7,348 nucleotides of DNA, taken from positions 1-7,348 of the forward strand of contig CACZRQ010000040.1 of assembly GCA_902783615.1 (NCBI GenBank), given 5' to 3'. A model generated the notes under the pieces. That model did not search any database and had not been told where the DNA came from. It saw only the letters and a program-made list of their open reading frames with translations. The position numbers were made by a program, and so were the translations under genes. The DNA is from an uncultured Bacteroidales bacterium. GTDB lineage: Bacteria > Bacteroidota > Bacteroidia > Bacteroidales > Bacteroidaceae. Position 1 is the stretch's first letter, and each line of letters opens with the position of its first letter. Below are positions 1-6,572 of the stretch, one piece after another.

Positions 1-2011
1 GAAAATCTGGCAGGGAGGCATTGTGTTTGCCCTGTTCGTAGCCCTGCAGATTCTCTCTAACCACGTGCAGATGAGCTACTACTTCCTGTTCGTGATGCTC
101 TTCATGATCATTGCCTATGGCGTGGAAGCCTATCGCAAGCAAAAGATGCCCCAGTTCCTGAAAGCCTCAGCTGTTTTGGCATTGGGAGGATTGATGGGGG
201 TAGCCATCAACTTCAGCAATCTCTACCATACCTATACCTATAGCCAGGAAACCATGCGTGGCAAGAGCGAGCTGACCCAGCATCCTGGTGCAGGCTCTTC
301 AGCAACGGGTGGGTTGGACAAGGAATACATCACCCAATGGAGCTATGGCGTGGGTGAAACGCTCACTCTCTTGGTGCCCAACTTCAAGGGTGGTGCTACT
401 GAGGCCATCAGCCAAAATAAGACAGCGATGACCAAGGCTAATCCCAAATACAGTAGTCTGTATGGCGCTCTGCCCCAATATTTCGGCGAACAGCCAGGAA
501 CGGCAGGTCCTGTGTATGTGGGAGCCTTCGTACTTTTCCTCTTCATTTTGGGCTGTTTTATCGTGAAAGGTCCGATGAAATGGGCACTTTTGGGGGCTAC
601 CGTCTTCTCCATCGTACTATCCTGGGGTAAGAACTTCATGCCCGTCACCGACTTCTTCATCGACTTTGTGCCGATGTACAATAAGTTCCGTGCAGTGTCG
701 TCGATTCTCGTCATTGCGGAGTTTAGCATTCCTCTGTTGGCGATGCTGGCACTGAAGAAAATCATAGATAAGCCAACGGAGATGAATTTCAAAACGCCAG
801 CTTTCTGGACGAGTTTGTTGTTGACGGTGGGTCTTAGCCTACTCATCTGGTTCTCACCAGAGACCTTCACAGACTTTATTCCTGCCCAAGAAGCACAAAT
901 GTTACAAAATGCTGTTAACCAAGGCGGTATCCCTGCCAACGAATTAGCCGGCATCATGGCCAACTTGAGTGAAATGCGTGCAGCTATGGTTTCTGCCGAT
1001 GCTCTGCGTTCTCTGATTATCGTGGTCATTGGCATTGCCATTTTGAGAATTTTCATGGCTGGCAAACTTCGTGCGGACCTCACCATTGGAGCCATTGCGG
1101 TGCTCTGTCTATTCGATATGTGGCAGATTAACAAGCGCTACCTGTATGACGACCAGTTTGTGGAACCAGATATCCGCACTTCAACGTTTGCCAAGACAGA
1201 AGCCGACAAGTACATCTTGGAGGACACCGACCTGGATTATCGTGTGCTAAACTTTGCCGTGAACCCTTTCAACGAGAACACCACTTCCTATTGGCACAAG
1301 AATGTGGGAGGTTATCATGCAGCCAAGCTTCGCAGGTATAACGAACTGATAGAGATTAGATTGAAGAACGAGATGCAGGCAGCTTACCAAGAAATCTCCA
1401 AGGCAGGTGGTGATATGGAGCAGGTTGATCCCACTAAATTCGGCTCCATCAATATGATGAATGCCCGCTACTTCATCGTGGCTACCAAGGAGGGTGAGGT
1501 GCCATTGGAGAATCCATACGCCTTGGGCAATGCTTGGTTTGTGGAGCAAGTGGACTATGTGGCGAATGCCGATGAGGAAATCGACAGGTTGGCTGATATC
1601 TATCCTGGCAACACCGCTGTGGTAGATAATCAATTCAAGTCGATGTTGCAGAGCGCCACAGCATTAGATGTGGCTGATGAGGCAACCATTGAGTTGACGG
1701 CCTACGAGCCTAACAGTGTAACTTATCAGAGTAACAACCCATCGGATGGAGTGGCTGTCTTCTCTGAAGTGTATTATCCTGATGGCTGGCACGCCACCAT
1801 TGACGGCGAACCTGTTGAGCTGGCTCGTGCCGACTATGTGCTTCGCTCACTCTACATCCCAGCTGGCTCTCACACCATCCAGATGACGTTCGACCCACAG
1901 AGCATCCATGTGACCGAGGCCATTGCCTACACTGCTATGGTATTGTTATTAGTGGGCATCGTAGCCGTTATCGCATTGCAGTACAGAAAGAAACAACCTG
2001 AAAAGATATGA
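1..2011 (+). CDS. YfhO-family polytopic membrane protein, N-terminus cut off by the window edge
   Basis: The frame is open from base 2, so the GTG at 23 is internal and the real start lies upstream; 669 residues are visible. Numbering from base 2, hydrophobic segments lie near 6-20, 25-42, 53-72, 169-188, 193-209, 233-252, 268-284, 336-353 and 360-375. A soluble region of about 260 residues follows, then a last membrane helix near 641-660 and a basic tail (QYRKKQPEKI). The late motif DGWHATIDGEPV and the segment after it (about 593-630) look like the beta-sandwich end of Bacteroidetes YfhO proteins. YfhO is a GT-C-like family; in Firmicutes it is linked to glycosylation of lipoteichoic acid. 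Bacteroidetes lack that polymer, so the substrate here is unknown. GT-C active-site residues usually sit in the N-terminal loops, which are missing here. The stop overlaps the start of the galactosidase gene. Family call is firm; function is inference. Confidence 0.85.
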   Translation, partial: KIWQGGIVFALFVALQILSNHVQMSYYFLFVMLFMIIAYGVEAYRKQKMPQFLKASAVLALGGLMGVAINFSNLYHTYTYSQETMRGKSELTQHPGAGSSATGGLDKEYITQWSYGVGETLTLLVPNFKGGATEAISQNKTAMTKANPKYSSLYGALPQYFGEQPGTAGPVYVGAFVLFLFILGCFIVKGPMKWALLGATVFSIVLSWGKNFMPVTDFFIDFVPMYNKFRAVSSILVIAEFSIPLLAMLALKKIIDKPTEMNFKTPAFWTSLLLTVGLSLLIWFSPETFTDFIPAQEAQMLQNAVNQGGIPANELAGIMANLSEMRAAMVSADALRSLIIVVIGIAILRIFMAGKLRADLTIGAIAVLCLFDMWQINKRYLYDDQFVEPDIRTSTFAKTEADKYILEDTDLDYRVLNFAVNPFNENTTSYWHKNVGGYHAAKLRRYNELIEIRLKNEMQAAYQEISKAGGDMEQVDPTKFGSINMMNARYFIVATKEGEVPLENPYALGNAWFVEQVDYVANADEEIDRLADIYPGNTAVVDNQFKSMLQSATALDVADEATIELTAYEPNSVTYQSNNPSDGVAVFSEVYYPDGWHATIDGEPVELARADYVLRSLYIPAGSHTIQMTFDPQSIHVTEAIAYTAMVLLLVGIVAVIALQYRKKQPEKI

Positions 2012-4164
2012 AGAAAAGATTTTCCCTGATAATTTGGCTGTGTTGCCTCCCTCTCCTGATGATGGCGGCAAGCCGAACAGCCATCAAGATTGATACCGAT
2101 GCACTGAGCCTGGTGTTTCAGGTAGGCGATAACGGTAGGCTCTATCAGAGCTATTTGGGTAAACGCCTGCATCCGCAAACCGACCTCGCACAATTGCCCT
2201 TGGGTACAGAGGCATACATCACCCATGGCATGGAGGACTACTTTGAGCCAGCTATCCATGTGGTGCACAACGATTTCAACTCATCGTTGCTGTTGAAATA
2301 CCAAAAGCATGAGACCCAGCAAACAGCTGATGGTGCTACAGAAACCATCGTCACTTTGCAAGATGACAAATATCCTGTGACGGTGAAGCTGCACTATGTG
2401 GCATATCCCAAAGAGAACATCATCAAGACATTCTCGGAAATCAGTCACCAGGAGAAGAAGCCCGTGGAACTGCAGAAATATGCCTCGTCGATGCTTCACT
2501 TCAACAATGCCCATTACTTCCTAACAGAGTATAGTGGTGACTGGGCAGAAGAGGTGCGCCCCTCTACCCAACCCCTGTATTTCGGCAAAAAGGTGATTGA
2601 CACCAAATTGGGTAGCCGTGCCGACATGTTTGTATCTCCCTTCTTCCAACTGGCTTTCGGACAAGAGGCATCAGAGACTGCTGGCGAGGTATTGTTGGGT
2701 ACTTTGGGATGGACTGGCAACTTCCAGTTTACTTTTGAGGTGAACCAATTGGGCGGCTTGCGTTTGGTTGCAGGCATCAACCCATACGCTTCGGAATACA
2801 CCCTGAATCCCAACGAGGTGTTCCGCACTCCCGACTTCTACTTCACCTATAGCTACAATGGCACAGGCGAGGCAAGCAGGAATTTCCACCGCTGGGCAAG
2901 GAAGTATCAGGTGAAAGACGGTGATAAGAGTCGCTACACCTTATTAAATAATTGGGAGAACACCAGCTTCAACTTCAACGAAGAGAAATTGGTGAGCCTG
3001 ATGGGTGAAGCCAAGGATTTCGGACTCGACATCTTCCTGCTCGACGATGGTTGGTTTGGCACCAAATATCCCCGCAACGATGACCATCAAGGCTTAGGAG
3101 ACTGGACAGAGATTCAGGAGAAATTGCCTCATGGCGTGGGTTACCTTACGGAAGCCGCTAAGAAACAAGGCGTTAAGTTTGGCATCTGGATTGAGCCTGA
3201 GATGGTGAACCCCAAGAGCGAACTGTATGAGAAACACCCCGAATGGGTGATTCATCTGCCCAATAGGGATGAGTATTATTTCCGCAACCAGCTGGTACTG
3301 GATTTGAGCAACCCTCAGGTGCAGGATTATGTATTTGGCGTAGTGGACAATCTGATGACGAAGTATCCTGAGATTGCCTTCTTCAAATGGGATTGCAACA
3401 GTCCAATTACCAATATCTATTCCTACTACCTCAAGGAGAAGCAGACACACCTCTATATCGACTATGTGCGAGGCCTTTACAAGGTGCTGGAGCGAGTGAA
3501 AGCCAAATATCCCAACTTACCGATGATGCTCTGCTCGGGTGGTGGAGCTCGCACCGACTACGAAGCGTTGAAGTATTTCACGGAATTTTGGGCAAGTGAC
3601 AATACCGACCCCATCGAGCGACTCTATATCCAGTGGGGCTACTCGCAGGTGTTCCCCTCGAAGGTTATCTGTGCACATGTGACTTCCTGGAACCGCAACA
3701 CCAGCATCAAGTTCCGTACTGATGTGGCGATCATGGGAAAGTTGGGGTTCGACATCAACCTCTCAGGCATGAATGCCGATGAGGCAGCTTTCTGCAAACA
3801 GGCGATAAAGAATTACAATGCATTGAAACCTGTGATTTTGGATGGCGATATGTATCGACTGGTTTCTCCCTATGAAGGCAACCATACTTCAACGATGTAT
3901 GTGAGTGAGAACCAAAACAAGGCGGTGGTCTTTGCCTTCGATATCCACCCCCGCTATTCAGAGGCTGTTTGGCCCGTGAAGCTGCAAGGCCTTGATCCAC
4001 AGAAGCAATATCGTGTGCAGGAAATCAACCGCATGCCAAACGCCAGAGGCGGACAGTATGCTGAAGCCAAGACCTACTCAGGCGAATACCTCATGGAGGT
4101 GGGCCTCAACCTCTTCACTGCCTACGGCACCAACAGTCGTGTGATTGAAGTAACTGCAGAATAA
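2008..4164 (+). CDS. Secreted GH36 alpha-galactosidase
   Basis: This 718-residue protein should hydrolyse terminal alpha-1,6-galactosides (melibiose, raffinose family, galactomannan branches) outside the cytoplasm. Residues 1-22 form a signal peptide (MKKR, hydrophobic core, MMAAS) without a convincing lipobox. An N-terminal beta-sandwich runs to about 290, the TIM barrel from about 310 (NNWE at 314-317) to about 620, and a beta-domain to the end. GH36 motifs seen: DDGWFG at 346-351, WIEPEMVNP at 394-402, KWDCN with nucleophile Asp462, CSGGGAR at 509-515, and SDNTD with acid/base Asp531. The 69-residue spacing of the two aspartates and the total length match the approximately 730-residue bacterial GH36 enzymes. 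The ATG overlaps the upstream stop (ATGA), suggesting translational coupling. No SusC/SusD or transporter genes are nearby, so this is not an evident utilisation locus. Alpha-N-acetylgalactosaminidase activity occurs in the same family and is not excluded. Confidence 0.93.
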   Translation: MKKRFSLIIWLCCLPLLMMAASRTAIKIDTDALSLVFQVGDNGRLYQSYLGKRLHPQTDLAQLPLGTEAYITHGMEDYFEPAIHVVHNDFNSSLLLKYQKHETQQTADGATETIVTLQDDKYPVTVKLHYVAYPKENIIKTFSEISHQEKKPVELQKYASSMLHFNNAHYFLTEYSGDWAEEVRPSTQPLYFGKKVIDTKLGSRADMFVSPFFQLAFGQEASETAGEVLLGTLGWTGNFQFTFEVNQLGGLRLVAGINPYASEYTLNPNEVFRTPDFYFTYSYNGTGEASRNFHRWARKYQVKDGDKSRYTLLNNWENTSFNFNEEKLVSLMGEAKDFGLDIFLLDDGWFGTKYPRNDDHQGLGDWTEIQEKLPHGVGYLTEAAKKQGVKFGIWIEPEMVNPKSELYEKHPEWVIHLPNRDEYYFRNQLVLDLSNPQVQDYVFGVVDNLMTKYPEIAFFKWDCNSPITNIYSYYLKEKQTHLYIDYVRGLYKVLERVKAKYPNLPMMLCSGGGARTDYEALKYFTEFWASDNTDPIERLYIQWGYSQVFPSKVICAHVTSWNRNTSIKFRTDVAIMGKLGFDINLSGMNADEAAFCKQAIKNYNALKPVILDGDMYRLVSPYEGNHTSTMYVSENQNKAVVFAFDIHPRYSEAVWPVKLQGLDPQKQYRVQEINRMPNARGGQYAEAKTYSGEYLMEVGLNLFTAYGTNSRVIEVTAE

Positions 4165-4165
4165 A

Positions 4166-4197
4166 TTTGGGATTGTCATCGAATCTCACTATTTTTG
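4166..4197 (+). promoter_or_regulatory. Bacteroidetes-type promoter of rbfA
   Basis: TTTG at 4166-4169 and TATTTTTG at 4190-4197 are separated by 20 nt. This fits the Bacteroidetes housekeeping consensus TTTG-N19-21-TAnnTTTG. Transcription would begin near 4202-4205, leaving a leader of roughly 17-20 nt before the ATG at 4222. The promoter begins directly after the galactosidase stop, so rbfA probably has its own transcription start. Confidence 0.7.
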
Positions 4198-4221
4198 TCA
4201 AACTTTAAAAGAATTATCATT

Positions 4222-4602
4222 ATGGACAGTACAAGACAGAATAAAATCTCTCGCTTGATACAGAAGGAATTGAGCGACTTGTTTCAGAAACAGACGCAGG
4301 GCACACGAGGTGTGCTGGTGTCTGTAAGTAATGTGCGCATCAGTCCTGATCTGAGCGTTGCCAAGGTATATCTCAGCATCTTCCCTTCAGAGAAAGCAGC
4401 TGATTTGATGAAGAATATCAACAGCAATATCCGTACCATCCGCTATGACCTTGGCCAGAGGGTGCGTCATCAGTTGCGCATCATTCCTGAGCTGAAGTTC
4501 TTTACAGATGACTCGTTGGATTATGCTGAGCATATCGACAACCTGATCAAGGAGGCGAAAGGCGATGGATATAAGTCACCAGAAGGTCCGGAGGAAGATT
4601 GA
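4222..4602 (+). CDS. rbfA: Ribosome-binding factor A
   Basis: RbfA is a cytoplasmic assembly factor that binds the immature 30S subunit and helps mature the 5' end of 16S rRNA. The 126-residue product has the family's opening (TRQNKISRLIQKEL, from residue 4), the KH-type core VSNVRISPDLSVAKVYLSIF, and the late signature LRIIPELKFFTDDSLDYAEHID. It ends in an acidic tail (PEGPEED). Length is typical. The frame can be extended to a TTG at 4195, but that codon lies inside the predicted -7 box. The protein also aligns naturally with the family from the ATG at 4222, so that start was chosen. No Shine-Dalgarno is present; the region before the ATG is A/T rich, as is usual in Bacteroidetes. The stop codon lies in the first unit of the downstream heptamer array. 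The permease gene follows 77 nt later, probably in the same transcript. Confidence 0.95.
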   Translation: MDSTRQNKISRLIQKELSDLFQKQTQGTRGVLVSVSNVRISPDLSVAKVYLSIFPSEKAADLMKNINSNIRTIRYDLGQRVRHQLRIIPELKFFTDDSLDYAEHIDNLIKEAKGDGYKSPEGPEED

Positions 4603-4635
4603 AGATTGACAATTGACGATTGACGATTGACAATT
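4597..4635 (+). repeat. Heptanucleotide tandem array (GATTGAC-type)
   Basis: The units are GATTGAA, GATTGAC, AATTGAC, GATTGAC, GATTGAC, followed by a partial AATT. That is five full 7-nt copies differing only at the first or last base. The array begins inside the end of rbfA and supplies its TGA stop. Because 7 is not a multiple of 3 and most units contain TGA, the array gives a stop in every forward frame. Two copies of the near-palindrome ATTGACAAT lie 21 nt (three units) apart, at 4605 and 4626. Confidence 0.9.
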
Positions 4636-4669
4636 AATCCCATTAATCCCATTAACCCCATTAAACCCC
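4633..4669 (+). repeat. Nonanucleotide tandem array (ATTAATCCC-type)
   Basis: Four consecutive units are ATTAATCCC (4633-4641), ATTAATCCC (4642-4650), ATTAACCCC (4651-4659) and a 10-nt variant ATTAAACCCC (4660-4669). The array shares its first three bases with the end of the heptamer array. It ends 10 nt before the GTG start of the permease, so it occupies the region where a ribosome would bind. An in-frame TAA at 4662 limits how far upstream the permease could start. Confidence 0.9.
4639..4669 (-). other. Potential G-quadruplex motif on the template strand
   Basis: Read on the minus strand, the nonamer array gives GGGG-N6-GGGG-N5-GGG-N6-GGG. This satisfies the usual G3+N1-7 pattern with four runs, and the loops are T/A only. 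The minus strand is the template for rbfA-permease transcription, so the RNA carries the C-rich copy and would not itself form the structure. Whether it folds in the cell cannot be told from sequence. Confidence 0.5.
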
Positions 4670-4679
4670 ATACCTCTTT

Positions 4680-5906
4680 GTGAACCTACCGCTCTATATT
4701 GCCAAGCGTTACCTCTTCTCGAAGAAGAAACACAACGCCATCAACATCATCTCTGCCATTTCCGTGTGCGGAGTAGCCTTAGCTACCCTTGCCTTGGTGT
4801 GCACCCTTTCGGTGTTCAATGGTTTCCATGAGATGGTGGAGGGCTTGTTTACTGCCTTCGACCCACAGCTGAAGATTACCGCTAAGCAAGGCACGACGTT
4901 CAGTCCTCAGGATGAGAGGATTGTAAAAGCCGTTGGCCTGCCAGAGGTGGAGATGGTGGCACAAACCATTGAAGAAAACGCGATGGTGCAATATAAAGAC
5001 AAACAGCTGATGGTGACCATCAAGGGTGTGGAAGACAGCTTTACCCAACTCACCGACTTCAACGATATCCTGTATGGCAGGAGCGAATTCCTCTTGCAGG
5101 AAGAGGGAGTGGAATATGGCATCCTCGGCATGGGAGTAGCCTCCACCTTGGGCACAGGTCTGCAGTTTGTGGATCCCTTACCTGTCATTGCCCCCAAGCA
5201 ACATGTGAGGGTGAACATTGCCAACCCTGGGGCAGCTTTTGCCAGAGACTACCTCCACTCACCTGGCACAGTGTTTTTGGTGAATCAAGAGAAATACGAC
5301 TCTCGCTACATCCTGACCAGCTTAACGTTTGCCCGTCAGCTGTTTGGCTATCAAAACGAAGTGACGGCAATGGAGGTGAAGTTGAAGGCTGGAGTCAACG
5401 AGAATCGAGTGCAAAGCCAAATGGAAGAGATGTTGGGCAACGATTTTCTGGTGCAGAACCGCTTTGAGCAGCAGGCCGACGTATTCCGCATCATGGAGAT
5501 AGAAAAACTCATCTCATATCTCTTCCTGACGTTCATCCTCATCATCGCCACCTTCAATGTGATTGGCTCGTTGAGCATGTTGATTGTGGATAAGCGAGAA
5601 GATGCGCAGACCTTGCGAAACTTAGGAGCCAGTAACCAGCTCATTGAGCGCATCTTCATTCTGGAAGGTTGGCTGATAGCCGCTTACGGAGCCTTGATTG
5701 GCATTGTGATAGGCATAGTGCTTTGCCTGATACAACATCATTTCGGCATCATTACCTTGGGCAACAACTTCATTGTAGAAGCCTATCCCGTGAGTGTTCA
5801 TTTCACTGATATTCTGTTGATTTTCATAACAGTATTAGTAGTTGGCTTTCTCTCCGTCATTTATCCTGTGAAGTACATGAGCAAGCAGCTGATGCAACAG
5901 TTGTAG
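4680..5906 (+). CDS. LolC/LolE-like ABC transporter permease (FtsX/MacB family)
   Basis: The 408-residue inner-membrane protein has the fold of lipoprotein-releasing permeases. It has a cytoplasmic N-terminus with the signature RYLFSKK..NAINIIS, a first membrane helix at about 20-42, and a periplasmic MacB_PCD-like domain at about 45-270. Three C-terminal helices (about 277-303, 331-353, 377-397) form the FtsX core. With a LolD-type ATPase such proteins extract lipoproteins from the inner membrane for delivery to the outer membrane; no ATPase gene is in this window. The start is GTG: an in-frame TAA at 4662 rules out anything much further upstream, and MNLPLYIAKRY is the expected family opening. 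There is no Shine-Dalgarno and no clear promoter between rbfA and this gene, so co-transcription with rbfA is likely. The 3' end overlaps the opposing YhhN-family gene by 50 nt. The exact role (LolC, LolE or a relative) is unresolved. Confidence 0.88.
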   Translation: MNLPLYIAKRYLFSKKKHNAINIISAISVCGVALATLALVCTLSVFNGFHEMVEGLFTAFDPQLKITAKQGTTFSPQDERIVKAVGLPEVEMVAQTIEENAMVQYKDKQLMVTIKGVEDSFTQLTDFNDILYGRSEFLLQEEGVEYGILGMGVASTLGTGLQFVDPLPVIAPKQHVRVNIANPGAAFARDYLHSPGTVFLVNQEKYDSRYILTSLTFARQLFGYQNEVTAMEVKLKAGVNENRVQSQMEEMLGNDFLVQNRFEQQADVFRIMEIEKLISYLFLTFILIIATFNVIGSLSMLIVDKREDAQTLRNLGASNQLIERIFILEGWLIAAYGALIGIVIGIVLCLIQHHFGIITLGNNFIVEAYPVSVHFTDILLIFITVLVVGFLSVIYPVKYMSKQLMQQL

Positions 5907-6501
5907 CCCTATAATAGAGCAACCATTGCGCCAGATAATAAGGCACCATGATGAACCATGAAGCATGGGGTATCGGATTCAGGAACTTATTCCAAGCCAA
6001 GATAAAATCGGAAATTACAAACAAAGCTGCACCCAAGGCAAAGAGCCAGTCTCTTTGCAGGAAAGCCGTAAACATCATTGTCATAATCAGCACAATATAA
6101 ATGCTTACTCCTATCTTTATTATACCTGTAGGCACCTCTGGCACAATAACAATGAAAGCAAAGCCCCCAATCATCATAGCACTGGTCATGGAATAGCCGA
6201 TGGCGCGTTTCCAATTGGGTACGTTTTTCGATCGTCTCACAAAATAGCACAAATAAGCCACATGAGCCAAACCGAAGAAACCCATCTGACCCAAGAAGTT
6301 ACCTTGTGTGCCTTGCCAATCGCCCAAAGCAGAAAACACCAAGCCCAGCGCCATCGATATGCCGATGTGCCTGAAGTCGAGCAAAGCCATCAAGCCCAGG
6401 AAAGCCACTGGATAGGCTAACTTGCTAGGCAGTTGCACAGGACTGAAATACAGGATGGCCAATGCAAAAAAAAGAATGCTTATGTACAATATTTTATTCA
6501 T
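5857..6501 (-). CDS. YhhN/TMEM86-family membrane protein (lysoplasmalogenase-like)
   Basis: The 214-residue protein is almost entirely hydrophobic, with about eight helices (near 1-20, 27-41, 46-62, 70-88, 101-121, 126-147, 152-171 and 182-198). Conserved polar positions of the YhhN family are visible: Asp61 in ALGDWQ, His80 in GLAHVAY, Ser164-Asp165 in FVISDFILAW, and Gln192 in PYYLAQW. The animal member TMEM86B hydrolyses the vinyl-ether bond of lysoplasmalogens, and bacterial members are annotated by analogy. Whether this organism makes plasmalogens cannot be seen here. The ATG at 6501 was chosen because it gives a normal first helix. A TTG at 6543 would add 14 residues read through the predicted promoter. 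The last 16 residues (199-214), after the final helix, are encoded antisense to the end of the permease gene and look like a non-conserved tail. Confidence 0.83.
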   Translation of the reverse strand: MNKILYISILFFALAILYFSPVQLPSKLAYPVAFLGLMALLDFRHIGISMALGLVFSALGDWQGTQGNFLGQMGFFGLAHVAYLCYFVRRSKNVPNWKRAIGYSMTSAMMIGGFAFIVIVPEVPTGIIKIGVSIYIVLIMTMMFTAFLQRDWLFALGAALFVISDFILAWNKFLNPIPHASWFIMVPYYLAQWLLYYRATTVASAACSCTSQDK

Positions 6502-6507
6502 CTGATG

Positions 6508-6540
6508 CAAAGATATGAAAATAATCCGTAATTTTGCAAC
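6508..6540 (-). promoter_or_regulatory. Promoter of the YhhN-family gene
   Basis: On the minus strand, TATCTTTG (6515 down to 6508) matches TAnnTTTG exactly. The best -33 candidate is GTTG (6540-6537), 21 nt upstream; the perfect TTTG at 6544-6541 is 25 nt away, which is too far. Transcription would begin only a few bases before, or at, the ATG at 6501, so the mRNA would have little or no leader. Confidence 0.55.
6529..6536 (+). promoter_or_regulatory. -7 box of the flavodoxin gene promoter
   Basis: TAATTTTG matches TAnnTTTG exactly. No good TTTG lies 19-21 nt upstream; only weak candidates (GATG at 6504, TCTG at 6501) are present, and this region is occupied by the -7 box of the opposing promoter. 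The leader to the ATG at 6573 would be about 30 nt and A/T rich. Confidence 0.5.
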
Positions 6541-6572
6541 CAAATTTAGGACATTATTTAAAGTTTAGACAA

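Noticed and set aside
23..25. GTG as the start of the YfhO-like protein
   Set aside because: The frame stays open to base 2 and encodes family-typical residues (KIWQGGI) before the GTG; the visible part is also shorter than the usual 800 or more residues.
343..1134. Long minus-strand open frame (263 codons) inside the YfhO-like gene
   Set aside because: It is rich in Met, Arg and Ser, has no recognisable motif, and lies opposite a clearly conserved coding sequence: an antisense shadow.
2041..2046. Cys-Cys in the galactosidase signal peptide as a lipobox
   Set aside because: The residues before it (IIWL) do not fit the lipobox pattern and the cysteines lie within the hydrophobic core, so ordinary signal peptidase cleavage after about residue 20-22 is more likely.
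4169..4196. Possible hairpin GGGATT/AATCTC followed by a short T-run after the galactosidase gene
   Set aside because: The stem is 6 bp with one G-T wobble and a 7-nt loop, and the T-run is offset. It coincides with the rbfA promoter boxes, so it is too weak to call a terminator.
4611..4635. AATTG...CAATT inverted pair in the heptamer array
   Set aside because: A 5-bp A/T-rich stem with a 15-nt loop is a by-product of the repeat unit and would be unstable.
5956..5968. Small palindrome CCATG-AAG-CATGG near the permease end
   Set aside because: It is a 5-bp stem with a 3-nt loop inside YhhN coding sequence and without a T-run; it is likely chance from the codons used there.
5965..6420. Plus-strand open frame of 151 codons opposite the YhhN-family gene
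   Set aside because: Its composition (many His, Gln, Ser) and lack of motifs fit a shadow of the hydrophobic minus-strand gene, which has clear family signatures.
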